From NCBI GenBank assembly GCA_037349105.1, contig JAYJMM010000036.1, positions 5,802,001 to 5,866,000 of the forward strand: a stretch of 64,000 bases of DNA, given 5' to 3'. The position numbers and the translations under genes are program-made. Below are positions 20,895 through 31,656 of this stretch, piece after piece. The DNA is from Limnomonas spitsbergensis (taxonomy: Eukaryota; Chlorophyta; Chlorophyceae; Chlamydomonadales). The notes beneath the pieces are model-generated. The model made no database searches. It was not told where the DNA came from and saw only the letters and a program-made list of their open reading frames with translations. How positions within the stretch are numbered: the stretch's first letter is position 1; each line of letters opens with the position of its first letter.

Positions 20895-21145
20895 TGACCT
20901 CGTGAAAAGGGTGGATTTCTGAATGGCAGCAGGGGCACTGGGGAAATCCAGCGGTTTCGACTTTCTTCATGGTTACAACGCCCAGCACCCTTCCCACAAG
21001 CAGTATTGAATATATGGACATGGAGATTACGATTATGATATTAAGCTACAGTCTTGCAAGTGCCACTTTGTCAGTACTGCCCTCGCCGAGGGCAGTTTGG
21101 TGGGTTTCGGCTTCGAGTCAACATGGTTGTAATTTAATAAGGTAA
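20895..21145 (+). repeat. dispersed repeat, inverted partner at 40655-40885
   Basis: GGGTGGATTTCTGAATGGCA, CAGCGGTTTCGAC, CTTGCAAGTGCC and the hairpin TGCCCTCGCCGAGGGCA, ending AATCAGGATATGG. The reverse complement, with differences, lies 20 kb away. Confidence 0.7.
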
Positions 21146-21149
21146 ATCA

Positions 21150-21990
21150 GGATATGGATAAATCTTTGATGCCGAAGGTGTCGTTGGCATCGGCTTCAGG
21201 GAGTATGGATGGGAGTCCTTCGTCGCTGTCCGGAACTTTGCAGGAATGAGGCCCCGACACTAAGCAAACATGTCTCGACCATTAGAATCATCATGACTCT
21301 CCGCACAAGATGACGCCACTTCCTAGCGCACTGTGACATATTTCGTTTCTGGCAAATGCAACTCTTCAACTTAGGTCCCGTCATCTTCACTGTGGACATA
21401 ATCGTGCTAAGATACCTTCCTCTTAAATGTATTGGTGTTGGATTCAAGGTCAAATGCACTGTTTTCATACCGTGACGTCATATTGCACGTCCATAACAAG
21501 TTGAGACATGGGCGTGGGACGAGAACGCCAGTTCAAGGCGCAGCGACATGCTTAAGTCTAGTTGTCAGAGCGGCATGCCTATGATTATCTGAAATCTTGA
21601 TGTTTGTGGCCTTGGCTTGGCACGTATGTGAACCTTTGTTACCTTAGGCCTTAAGATGCATGTGACTGAAACAAGTGCATGCAGCTATGGCCACATCCCA
21701 TGTCAAACAGATATTTTTCATGACCTCAAAATACGGTAGTCCCAACTACTATGAAACAAAGCTTGCCTCCCCATGCAAGGCATGCTCCTCCTCCCAAAAA
21801 TAGTCCTGGTTGCGGCCGGAAAGCCGCCGGGTTGTTACGTTGCATGCCAGGGTCCGGCAGGTAGCATGGACTAGGAGTGACACCAAACATAGGAGTGCGT
21901 AAAAGCCACATCAGGGTGGACAAGAGAGACATAACTGGACACAAGAGCCGGCGCAACAAAAGCCGCAGCCGTAGCGATGCGAGCCAGCAA
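21150..21990. other. no gene recognised
   Basis: Unremarkable sequence. Short frames on both strands lack motifs. Confidence 0.35.
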
Positions 21991-22004
21991 GATCAGTGCC
22001 AAGC

Positions 22005-22375
22005 GGGCTCAAGAAAGCGGCCTCCCCAAAACGGCCTCCCAAAGCGGCCTCCCAAAGCATACTCCCAAAAGCGGCATCCGAAAGCGGCCTGGCCCAAGAG
22101 CGGCCTCGTGAAAGCAGCCTCCCAAAGCGGCCTCCCAAATCAACCTCCCGAGAGAAGGCTCCCAAAGCGGGCTCCCAAAGCGGCCTCCCAAAGCGGCCTC
22201 CCGAAGCATGCTCTTAAAAACGGCATCCGAAAGTTGCCTCCCGAAGTAGCCGCCCAAAGTGGCCCCCAAAGTGGCCTCCCCAAAGTGGCCTCACAAAACG
22301 GCCTCCCAAAGCAGCACCCACAACGGCCTCTTCAAACCGGCCTCACACAGCGGCCGCCCGAATGCAGCATCTTTA
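22005..22375. repeat. 12- to 13-bp tandem repeat (AAGCGGCCTCCC)
   Basis: About 30 degenerate units of (A)AAGCGGCCTCCC with variants ACGGCCTCCC and AGTGGCC. The Lys/Pro-rich frames across it are repeat artefacts. Confidence 0.85.
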
Positions 22376-22777
22376 AGCGGCGACCACGTGGAGGACGCGA
22401 TGCATACTTGTTTTCAAAGCCCAGCGTGATTAATCAACTTGGGGAGCGGGGATGGGCAGATCTTCCCAACGGTGATGGAGACTTTTTTAGTTGCACCGCC
22501 GGGTTAGGCTTGGTTGGGATGCCCTGACCTTTGTGGAAGATGTGGTAGATATCTTTGAGGCATAGACATTTTCAGAGGTTGGAACTTTCTTTGTATTTAT
22601 GCAGCCTTAATTGTTTTGTCCCTTCAATTTACTACCACTTATCATGCTTTCTTTGTCCCGCCCGGCCCTTGAGGTTTTTAGTTAGGCGCCCCCTAAACAT
22701 GTCACTGCCTGGAAATAATGTTGTCACTGTATGGAAATAAACCGGTCACTCGTGTTAAACCCCCTGCTTGTCCACAG

Positions 22778-22935
22778 GCTGAAAACGCACTACGACTACA
22801 TTTTTTGGGTGTACACTCCGCCCTCATGCACTCCTGTCAGCCAGACACCTGACACCTTCGCCAACACGCCCCTCAAGGCCAACTTCAAGAAGCACTACGT
22901 GGCATGGACAGTTAAGGAGTTGTCTCAGCAGATGC
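22778..22935 (+). CDS. isolated exon-like segment
   Basis: After a CCACAG acceptor the frame gives LKTHYDYIFWVYTPPSC, then a Thr/Pro segment and FKKHYVAWTVKELSQQMRA. The aromatic-rich composition and the acceptor suggest a real exon, but I do not recognise a family. It runs directly into the 87-bp repeat array and no good donor is seen before it, so it may be a broken gene remnant. Confidence 0.35.
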
Positions 22936-22943
22936 GAGCATGT

Positions 22944-23401
22944 CTGACATGTGTTCTTATTTCGATCTCAGCTGATGGTCTTCTGGTTTCCCTCACTTGT
23001 CCAACCCTCTGATTTCGATCTCTGTTCTGACCTGTGCTCTTATTTCGATCTCAGCTGATGGTCTACTGGTTTCACTCTCTCACCTGACCAGCCCTCTGAT
23101 TTCAATCTATGTTCTGACCCGTGTTCTTATTTCGAACTCAGCTGATGGTCTACTGGTTTCGCTCTTTCACCTGTCCAGCCCTCTGATTTCAATCTCTGTT
23201 CTGACTCGTGTTCTTATTTCGAACTCAGCTGATGGTCTACTGGTTTCGCTCTTTGACATGTCCAGCCCTCTGATTTCGATCTCTGTCCTGACATGTGTTC
23301 TTATTTCGATCTCAGTTGATGGTCTTCTGGTTTCGCTCTCTCATCTATCCAGCCCTCTGTTTTCGATCTATGTTCTGACATGTGTTCTTATTCTCTTCTG
23401 A
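22944..23401. repeat. 87-bp tandem repeat, about five copies
   Basis: Unit contains GTTCTTATTTCGATCTCAGC, TGATGGTCTACTGGTTTCGC and CAGCCCTCTGATTTCGATCT. Spacing between GCTGATGG words is 83, 87, 87 and 87 bp. Because 87 is a multiple of three, the plus strand stays open with a 29-residue hydrophobic period (SADGLLVSLSHLSSPLI). Confidence 0.9.
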
Positions 23402-23912
23402 TCTGCTCCCTTCAGGCGTCCCATCTGTTGAGTTTTAATTTCATAAAAATCAAGTTGTGAAAGCCCTTTCGATAGCCAAAATAACGCAAGCCTCAGCCCA
23501 GAAATATCCCTCAACTGACAACAACATGACTAGGTCTCACACAGGAATCTTACAACACACTAGTTGTGTTAGAATTTCTCGCCGGATCCGGTTGATATCG
23601 CGCTGGCCGAAGTTGAAGGTCGTTGAGCCCGTGCCAAGCAAAGCAGCGAACCTAGTGGGTACAAACGCACAAATGTTTCTAGATATTCACAATTTGCAAT
23701 TTTAACGCAACGGCTTAGTTCAATATCATACACGACAAAATGCTAATTTGGCTGACTACATGAGCTGATGCTTGCTCGCATGAATAGCATGAACCGACCT
23801 CTCATCTCCATGCCTAGCTCTCTAGATGCATGAACTGCCCCGTTTGTGCCATTATCATGCCGAAGGCCCAGATAATATGTACAAAAATACGTTGTGGTCA
23901 GAATTAACTCAC

Positions 23913-25562
23913 TTTAAGCAGAAGACCCCGCAATCCACTCCATTGGTTTGCCGTGGGACCTTCGGGAAGTTTCGTTGCCACTTCGACGTGTCATCCACCT
24001 CGCCACCTTTTGTCTTGTGTTCCTCTTTCATCCACCTTGCCAAGCTTTCCAATACTTCCTTGTCCCGCGATGAAGGCTTGCCAGAAAGCTGTCATCAACA
24101 AATCATGCAACACATTCAATGCTTTAGTAATAATTTAACCCATTCAAATAATCGAGCATTCAGGTTGCAAGTACATATATTTGTGTAATTTGTGTGCATG
24201 AGGGCGGACCCAACATAGACATGCGGTAAATAAGAGGGTGTACTCACACTCCTGTTTGAGTTGTACAAGGATAACGTCTCTTGTTTCTGGTCTATCTCTG
24301 CCACCGTCCAATGGGTTTGGGAGTTGTTGATAAAGAAAACGAGCTTCTCAACCTTGAGAATGTCTAATTCCACCTGCAAAAAAATAGTCACATTCAATCA
24401 AGTAGGATTCATGATGCATGATTGCCAGCACATTGTTGTGTCAAACTTTTTTTAAGCATACATGTTTGCATTGAACAAGACTAGGAACATGAATGCCCGA
24501 AGGCGATGCACTTACATGGCCACCCCTTGCGCGTGCTTCGGGTTTGGTCCAATTTTCCACACTTCCGTACTCGTAATCGGCGTAAGAGGGACAGAACTTT
24601 GTGTAAAAAAAACTTGTGAAGAAAGAGATGCTGGCAAGCCCCTTAGAAAGTTGTTGTCTTTCCTGTAAACGTAATGGGACTAGTATCAAGGACAGCCAAG
24701 ACATGTAAGAAAAAAATCCAAAAACAGCCAAGCCAGATAGAATCAAGGACAGCCAAGCCAGCCATGCCAGGCAGAATCAAGGGCAACCAAGCCAAGCCAA
24801 ACAGAGTGAAGGTCAACCAAGCCAGCCAAGTCAGTTAAGGAAAATAAACTAACCTGGAGGAGCAGTGCGTACAAATTCACGATGTCGTCGTTCAGCCAAC
24901 ACTCAGACTCCTTATCTATATCAGCGTCAGGTGGGACCTCTTGAAGCCTCTGCAACGTTTTCCTGGTCAAGTCATAGTTCTTATAGCGTATTACCAGCTC
25001 TGTCTCAGATTTGTCAAGGAATACCCAGTCCGTGACAGCTTCCTCAATGCTCGCAGAGCTCACGCCAGCATCAAGCATTAAGCTTGCCGCCTCGTTAAGG
25101 TACAAAGGGTCCCCTCGCAGCATAATCTGAATCAAAATCTCCGAAGGGGTGCCATCTTGATTTTGGAGGCGCTGTGCGATTATTGCCGCCTTTCCCTGTC
25201 AAACGCAATGGGGACTCCGGCTTCAAATTTATGTAAGTGCTTGTTTAAATAGTTCCAATTCAATTTCTTGTCATGCACGTTAACTAGGTCTTTGACTCCC
25301 AGTGGTGCACATGTAGGTTACCGTGCCGATAGGAACATGATATGCTTTGCCATAACCCTTGTCAAGTTAAATATCTTGTCGCATTCCTGAATCTGACATC
25401 CTACTAGAATACAGTTGGCAATATAAAAACATAGTGTATGACATATAATACCTGCTGATTCTCCACGATTGGGCTGTCCAAAATCTCAATTGCTGACCGG
25501 GTGTTTAACCTCACTCCCGGCCAAGCGTAACTTCCATCGGAATAACTGGTAATGACCACGTC
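23913..25562 (-). CDS. Ulp1-type (C48) cysteine peptidase domain, five exons
   Basis: Exons on the minus strand, all phase 0 at the joins: 25562-25452 (SYSDGSYAWPGVRLNTRS), 25195-24854 (ends ECWLNDDIVNLYALLLQ, the Ulp1 WLND block), 24662-24516 (FFTSFFYTKFC, VENWTK), 24373-24248 (FFINNSQTHWTVAEIDQK; catalytic His codon 24313-24311), 24088-23913 (PRQTNGVDCGVFCLK; oxyanion Gln and catalytic Cys at 23932-23930). The position of the usual catalytic Asp after the His strand reads LYNSN, so Asn may replace Asp. The C-terminal exon beyond 23913 is unresolved; EMRGRFMLFMRAS near 23790 is a candidate. These enzymes cleave SUMO-like modifiers, and Ulp1 domains also occur in DNA transposons. Confidence 0.72.
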
Positions 25563-25687
25563 CTACATCACATTCAGGTGCACTCATATGTTGAATCCAT
25601 CAAATTCAGATCATTCATCCATCATGTTTGTTTCAGTTGCGTGGTCCATATCTAAAATAATCTCAATGGACATGCAAACACAAATGT

Positions 25688-26497
25688 TCAATGGTGCCTA
25701 CGTTTGTCAGCCTCGCTCTTTTGCTTCTTCAGTATGGCCTTCACATCTTTGCTGTTAAACACAGGCAAGGATGGCAAACCCAAGACCTTTGTATAACACA
25801 GAGGAGGGGGATAGGGTTTAGCGAAAGTGTAAGCCTGAAGCCTCTCGTTGCGCCCCCCTGACATCTTGACCGTAATGGGCGAGCCCACCATGCGGACAGA
25901 GCCGAATCTGCGGGCCGCCATAGCGGCTTCCATCTGCTCGCTCAAAGGCACATAACTATTGACATCTACCCAGCGAAAATGCTGAACAATCGTAAGAATC
26001 CTCGCTGTCCTCGACTTTTGGAAGATGTTGCCCACAGCTAGCTCATCAGCACCGTTGAAACCTTGCCAACAGGCAAGGATGTGCGTCGCCGGCTCAATGC
26101 TGGAGATGTTGCTGACACTTTCACAAATGGTGATCGGTAGCTTGCTTTGTGGTAGAAAAGCCTCGACAACGTCATCCTTTTGTGCCGCACGCATCTTTTT
26201 CATGGTCATGCTGATCAAAGACTCTGCCTTTTGGCACTTCAAAGGGTCACACTCAACACCGTATGCAGCCTTGACTCCTTTGCCTGTAGCATGCATCAAA
26301 AAACGGCTCAAGCCTGACCCAATGTCCAAGACCGTGCTGTCGATGTCAAACATGGTGAGCCGACTCCATTGCATTAAAATGTCTGTAGTCCCGGCTAGGG
26401 TCAGGGTGCCGTAGGTGCCGCCATACCCATTGCCACCACCGAGTAAGTCTTCACATACACTCATGGTGTTGAATAGTGCTGATTGAAGTGCACTTTT
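25688..26497 (-). CDS. DOT1-like SAM-dependent methyltransferase exon
   Basis: Acceptor at 26499-26498, then KSALQSALFNTMSVCEDLLG; a start at the internal Met (26464) is also possible. The Rossmann core is clear: GGTYGTLTLAGTTDIL, motif I VLDIGSGLSRFLMHA (residues 45-59 from that Met), motif II YGVECDPLKCQKAE, then PATHILACWQGFNGADEL. The GGTYGTLT and DIGSGLGR-like blocks resemble DOT1 histone-methyltransferase-fold proteins. The frame can stop at 25688 (KRRHH) or splice at a GTGAAG donor after 25745 in phase with the peptidase exon at 25562, which would fuse the two enzymes. Substrate unknown. Confidence 0.68.
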   Translation of the reverse strand, partial: KSALQSALFNTMSVCEDLLGGGNGYGGTYGTLTLAGTTDILMQWSRLTMFDIDSTVLDIGSGLSRFLMHATGKGVKAAYGVECDPLKCQKAESLISMTMKKMRAAQKDDVVEAFLPQSKLPITICESVSNISSIEPATHILACWQGFNGADELAVGNIFQKSRTARILTIVQHFRWVDVNSYVPLSEQMEAAMAARRFGSVRMVGSPITVKMSGGRNERLQAYTFAKPYPPPLCYTKVLGLPSLPVFNSKDVKAILKKQKSEADKRRHH

Positions 26498-26682
26498 CTA
26501 CGCACACAGAAATAAAAAGGCCTTGTTATGAGAGACCAATGCTTCATGACATGCCAGGATAAACAATTCAAATAACTCAATTAACGACCATTAAGATCCG
26601 ATATAAGAAGCAAGGTGTAGGTAGGCGCACATCTTCATCAAAATATCGAATAGTAACTTCCTATGAGAGACCAATATCACAA

Positions 26683-26982
26683 TCAGTCTTTTCTATGAGC
26701 TTCACTAGCCTCTTTCATTTGAAACGACCTCCATTTCCTTGTGTATTTACGGATACCATCAATGGTTTTGCCATGATCGTGCATTCCTTCCTGAACACTC
26801 TTTAACATGTTATTTGGCTCGTGAGATCTTGCAACAATCGATCCTTTTGCAATCTCCAGAAGATTTGTTGCAACCTTGGGTGGAATTGCTTTGCAAAGAT
26901 TAATCTGCATGGTAGTAAACCATGTGTTATTATCTTTTCGTACAAAACTCGTAAACCGGTATATCGGCACCATGTTCTTGAT
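26683..26982 (-). CDS. exon downstream of the tandem exon array
   Basis: After a TTTCAG acceptor (26984-26983) the frame gives IKNMVPIYRFTSFVRKD, NTWFTTMQINLCKAIPPKVA and a helical basic end, then TGA at 26683. It begins in phase 0 and so can follow directly the 53-codon repeat exons (each ending AEK). It may be the last exon of that gene or an internal exon leading to the methyltransferase. I do not recognise the domain. Confidence 0.45.
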   Translation of the reverse strand: MKNMVPIYRFTSFVRKDNNTWFTTMQINLCKAIPPKVATNLLEIAKGSIVARSHEPNNMLKSVQEGMHDHGKTIDGIRKYTRKWRSFQMKEASEAHRKD

Positions 26983-27049
26983 CTGAAACAATGGCGTGAA
27001 AAGAATTTACATGCAAAATTGGTTGCCACACTATCAATTACTCAATGAA

Positions 27050-30000
27050 TTTAAAATGTTTATAAATGAAGGCTTCTCCCTATCCATTCCCTCAATCACC
27101 TTTTCAGCCTCTTGGGCCGTCGCCTGGCCGGAAGCGTCGCCCATCATGCCCCCGCCTGCAGCGCTGGCCTCGGAAGTCCGGGTCAGTGGCCCTTGCGCTG
27201 CACCACCGATGGAGACTTTGCTGCTCATGCTGCTGAAGGCGAGCACGTCAAGCAGACCCTGCATCATAAAAGACAAATATTTAGGGCGCATGGCAAAATG
27301 AAATCAGCTCGCCGTTATGTATGTACCTCCAGATTGAGGGGGGGGGGCTAGCCTGGCCCTCAGCTGATGGCACAAGCAGGAATATAAAAAACAAGTGAAC
27401 TCCAGACAGATGCCATGAGGAAGCTGATATGTAGCTGGATTGCAGCCGAATGCTGCCGCCACAACACAAAGTAAAAGTGCACTTTATGTGACTATTCTGT
27501 GTCCGCCAACCCTAGGCTCAATGCACTCATCAAATCAGTTTCAAGGTCATGAATTTATCATGTTTATAAATGAAGGCTTCTCCCTTTCCTTTCCCTCAAT
27601 CACCTTTTCAGCCTCTTGGGCCGTCGCCTGGCCGGAAGCGTCGCCCATCATGCCCCCGCCTACAGCGCTGGCCTCGGAAGTCCGGGCCAGTGGCCCTTGC
27701 GCTGCACCGCCGCTAGGGACATTGTTGCTCATGCTGCCGAAGGCGAGCGCGTCAAGCAGGCCCTGCATCATTAAAGACAAATATTAAGGGTGCACGGCAA
27801 AATGAAATCAGCTCGCCGTTATGTATCCACCTCCAGATTGAGGGGGGGGGGCTAGCCTGGCCCTCAGCTGATGGCACAAGCCGGAATTTAAAAAACAAGT
27901 GAACTCCAGACAGATGCCATGAGATAGCAGATATGTAGCTGGATTGCAGCTGAATGCTGCCGCCACAACACAAAGTAAAAGTGCACTTTATGTGGACCAT
28001 TCCGTGTCCGCCAACCCTAGGCTCAATGCACACATCAAATCAGTTCTAAGGTCATGAATTTATAATGTTGCTTAATGAAGGCTTCTCCTTTCCTTTCCCT
28101 CAATCACCTTTTCAGCCTCTTGGGCCGTCGCCTGGCCGGAAGCGTGGCCCATCATGCCCCCGCCAGCAGCGCTGGCCTCGGAAGTCCGGGTCAGTGGCCC
28201 TTGCGCTGCACCACCGATGGAGACTTTGCTGCTCATGCTGCTGAAGGCGAGCACGTCAAGCAGACCCTGCATCATAAAAGACAAATATTTAGGGCGCATG
28301 GCAAAATGAAATCAGCTCGCCGTTATGTATGTACCTCCAGATTGAGGGGGGGGGGGCTAGCCTGGCCCTCAGCTGATGGCACAAGCAGGAATATAAAAAA
28401 CAAGTGAACTCCAGACAGATGCCATGAGGTAGCTGATATGTAGATGGATTGCAGCTGAATGCTGCCGCCACAACACAAAGTAAAAGTGCACTTTATGTGG
28501 ACCATTCCGTGTCCGCCAACCCTAGGCTCAATGCACTCATCAAATCAGTTTCAAGGTCATAAATTTATCATGTTTATAAATGAAGGCTTCTCCCTTTCCT
28601 TTCCCTCAATCACCTTTTCAGCCTCTTGGGCCGTCGCCTGGAAGGAAGCGTCGCCCATCATGCCCCCGCCTACAGCGCTGGCCTCGGAAGTCCGGGCCAG
28701 TGGCCCTTGCGCTGCACCGCCGCTAGGGACATTGCTGCTCATGCTGCCGAAGGCGAGCGCGTCAAGCAGGCCCTGCATCATAAAAGACAAATATTTAGGG
28801 TGCACGGCAAAATGAAATCAGCTCGCCGTTATGTATGTACCTCCAGATTGAGGGGGGGGGGGCTAGCCTGGCCCTCAGCTGATGGCACAAGCCGGAATTT
28901 AAAAAACAAGTGAACTCCAGACAGATGCCATGAGATAGCAGATATGTAGCTGGATTGCAGCTGAATGCTGCCGCCACAACACAAAGTAAAAGTGCACTTT
29001 ATGTGGACCATTCCGTGTCCGCCAACCCTAGGCTCAATGCACACATCAAATCAGTTCTAAGGTCATGAATTTATAATGTTGCTTAATGAAGGCTTCTCCT
29101 TTCCTTTCCCTCAATCACCTTTTCAGCCTCTTGGGCCGTCGCCTGGCCGGAAGCGTGGCCCATCATGCCCCCGCCAGCAGCGCTGGCCTCGGAAGTCCGG
29201 GTCAGTGGCCCTTGCGCTGCACCACCGATGGAGACTTTGCTGCTCATGCTGCTGAAGGCGAGCACGTCAAGCAGACCCTGCATCATAAAAGACAAATATT
29301 TAGGGCGCATGGCAAAATGAAATCAGCTTGCCGTTATGTATGTACCTCCAGATTGAGGGGGGGGGGGCTAGCCTGGCCCTCAGCTGATGGCACAAGCAGG
29401 AATATAAAAAACAAGTGAACTCCAGACAGATGCCATGAGGTAGCTGATATGTAGCTGGATTGCAGCTGAATGCTGCCGCCACATCACAAAGTAAAAGTGC
29501 ACTTTATGTGGACCATTCCGTGTCCGCCAACCCTAGGCTCAATGTACTCATCAAATCAGTTTCAAGGTCATAAATTTATCATGTTTATAAATGAAGGCTT
29601 CTCCCTTTCCTTTCCCTCAATCACCTTTTCAGCCTCTTGGGCCGTCGCCTGGCCGGAAGCGTCGCCCATCATGCCCCCGCCTACAGCGCTGGCCTCGGAA
29701 GTCCGGGCCAGTGGCCCTTGCGCTGCACTGCCGCTAGGGACATTGCTGCTCATGCTGCCGAAGGCGAGCGCGTCAAGCAGGCCCTGCATCATAAAAGACA
29801 AATATTTAGGGTGCACGGCAAAATGAAATCAGCTCGCCGTTATATATGTACCTCCAGATTGAGGGGGGGGGGGCTAGCCTGGCCCTCAGCTGATGGCACA
29901 AGCAGGAATTTAAAAAACAAGTGAACACCAGACAGATGCCATGAGATAGCAGATATGTAGATGGATTGCAGCTGAATGCTGCCGCCACAACACAAAGTAA

Positions 30001-31565
30001 AAGTGCACTTTATGTGGACCATTCCGTGTCCGCCAACCCTAGGCTCAATGCACACATCAAATCAGTTCTAAGGTCATGAATTTATAATGTTTCATAATGA
30101 AGGCTTCTCCTTTCCTTTCCCTCAATCACCTTTTCAGCCTCTTGGGCCGTCGCCTCGGAAGTCCGGGCCAGTGGCCCTTGCGCTGCACCACCGCTGGAGA
30201 CTTTGCTGCTCATGCTGCCGAAGGCGAGCACATCAAGCAGGCCCTGCATCATAAAAGACAAATATTTAGGGCGCATGGCAAAATGAAATCAGCTCGCCGT
30301 TATGTATCCACCTCCAGATTGAGGGGGGGGGGGCTAGCCTGGCCCTCAGCTGATGGCACAAGCAGGAATTTAAAAAACAAGTGAACTCCAGACAGATGCC
30401 ATGAGGTAGCAGATATGTAGCTGGATTGCAGCTGAATGCTGCCGCCACAACACAAAGTATAATTGCACTTTATGTGGACCATTCCGTGTCCGCCAACCCT
30501 AGGCTCAATGCACACATCAAATCAGTTTCAAGGTCATGAATTTATAATGTTTCTTAATGAAGGCTTCTCCTTTTCTTTCCCTCAATCACCTTTTCAGCCT
30601 CTTGGGCCGTCGCCTGGCCGGAAGCGTGGCCCATCATGCCCCCGCTTGCAGCGCTGGCCTCGGAAGTCCGGGCCAATGGCCCTTGCGCTGCACCACCGCT
30701 GGAGACTTTGTTGCTCATGCTGCCGAAGGCGAGCACGTCAAGCAGGCCCTGCATCATAAATGACAAATATTTAGGGCGCACGGCAAAATGAAATCAGCTC
30801 GCCGTTATGTATCCACCTCCAGATTGAGGGGGGGGGGGCTAGCCTGGCCCTCAGCTGATGGCACAAGCAGGAATTTAAAAAACAAGTGAACTCCAGACAG
30901 ATGCCATGAGGTAGCAGATATGTAGATGGATTGCAGCTGAATGCTGCCGCCACAACACAAAGTAAAAGTGCACTTTATGTGGACCATTCCGTGTCCGCCA
31001 ACCCTAGGCTCAATGCACACATCAAATCAGTTTCAAGGTCATGAATTTATCATGTTTCTAAAAGAAGGCTTCTCCTTTCCTTTCCCTCAATCACCTTTTC
31101 AGCCTCTTGGGCCGTCGCCTGGCCGGAAGCGTGGCCCATCATGCCCCCGCCTGCAGCGCTGGCCTCGGAAGTCCGGGCCAATGGCCCTTGCGCTGCACCA
31201 CCGCTGGAGACTTTGCTGCTCATGCTGCCGAAGGCGAGCACGTCAAGCAGGCCCTGCATCATAAAAGACAAATATTTAGGGCGCACGGCAAAATGAAATC
31301 AACTCGCCGTTATGTATCCACCTCCAGATTGAGGGGGGGGGGGGCTAGCCTGGCCCTCAGCTGATGGCACAAGCAGGAATTTAAAAGACAAGTGAACTCC
31401 AGACAGATGCCATGAGGTAGCAGATATGTAGCTGGATTGCAGCTGAATGCTGCCGCCACAACACAAAATAAAAGTGCACTTTATGTGGACCATTCCGTGT
31501 CCGCCAACCCTAGGCTCAATGCACACATCAAATCAGTTTCAAGGTCATGAATTTATAATGTTTCT
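27050..31565. repeat. tandem array of about 505-bp units (exon plus intron)
   Basis: Nine units of about 460-511 bp, each holding one exon copy, a G9-G12 run next to CTAGCCTGGCCCTCAGCTGA, and an AGTAAAAGTGCACTTTATGT stretch. Units 3-4 and 5-6 form an almost identical 1,011-bp dimer, so the last expansion copied two units. The array stops abruptly at about 31565. Confidence 0.95.
27100..31253 (-). CDS. array of nine tandemly duplicated 53-codon exons
   Basis: Minus-strand exons bounded by an ATGCAG acceptor and a GTGATTGAG donor: 27100-27258, 27604-27762, 28108-28266, 28614-28772, 29119-29277, 29625-29783, 30130-30243, 30590-30748, 31095-31253. Eight are exactly 159 bp; the seventh is 114 bp through a 45-bp deletion that keeps frame. 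Each encodes GLLD(A/V)LAF(G/S)SMS(S/N)KVS-like residues, a Gly/Ala-rich middle (SEASAAGGGMMG) and ATAQEAEK. All join in phase 0, so any number may be used in series or alternatively. Substitutions do not introduce stops. The 5' exon upstream of 31253 is not found. Function unknown. Confidence 0.62.
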
Positions 31566-31656
31566 TGCCACACTTATCATGCACCTCATTATCTTGTTAC
31601 CCAAAATTTAAAATGCCGTCCTTTTCTGCAACCGTCTCTTGCCCCAGAAGGCCTAA

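Noticed and set aside
21877..22527. Lys/Pro/Arg-rich protein encoded at 21.9-22.5 kb
   Set aside because: Composition comes from the AAGCGGCCTCCC repeat.
28829..31526. Repeated minus-strand frames such as MCIEPRVGGHGMVHIKC
   Set aside because: These lie in the intron part of the 505-bp units and cross the poly-C run, whose length varies between units and would break the frame.
27050..31565. CRISPR array
   Set aside because: Units are about 505 bp with exon structure in a eukaryotic context. None of the tandem repeats has repeat-spacer alternation.
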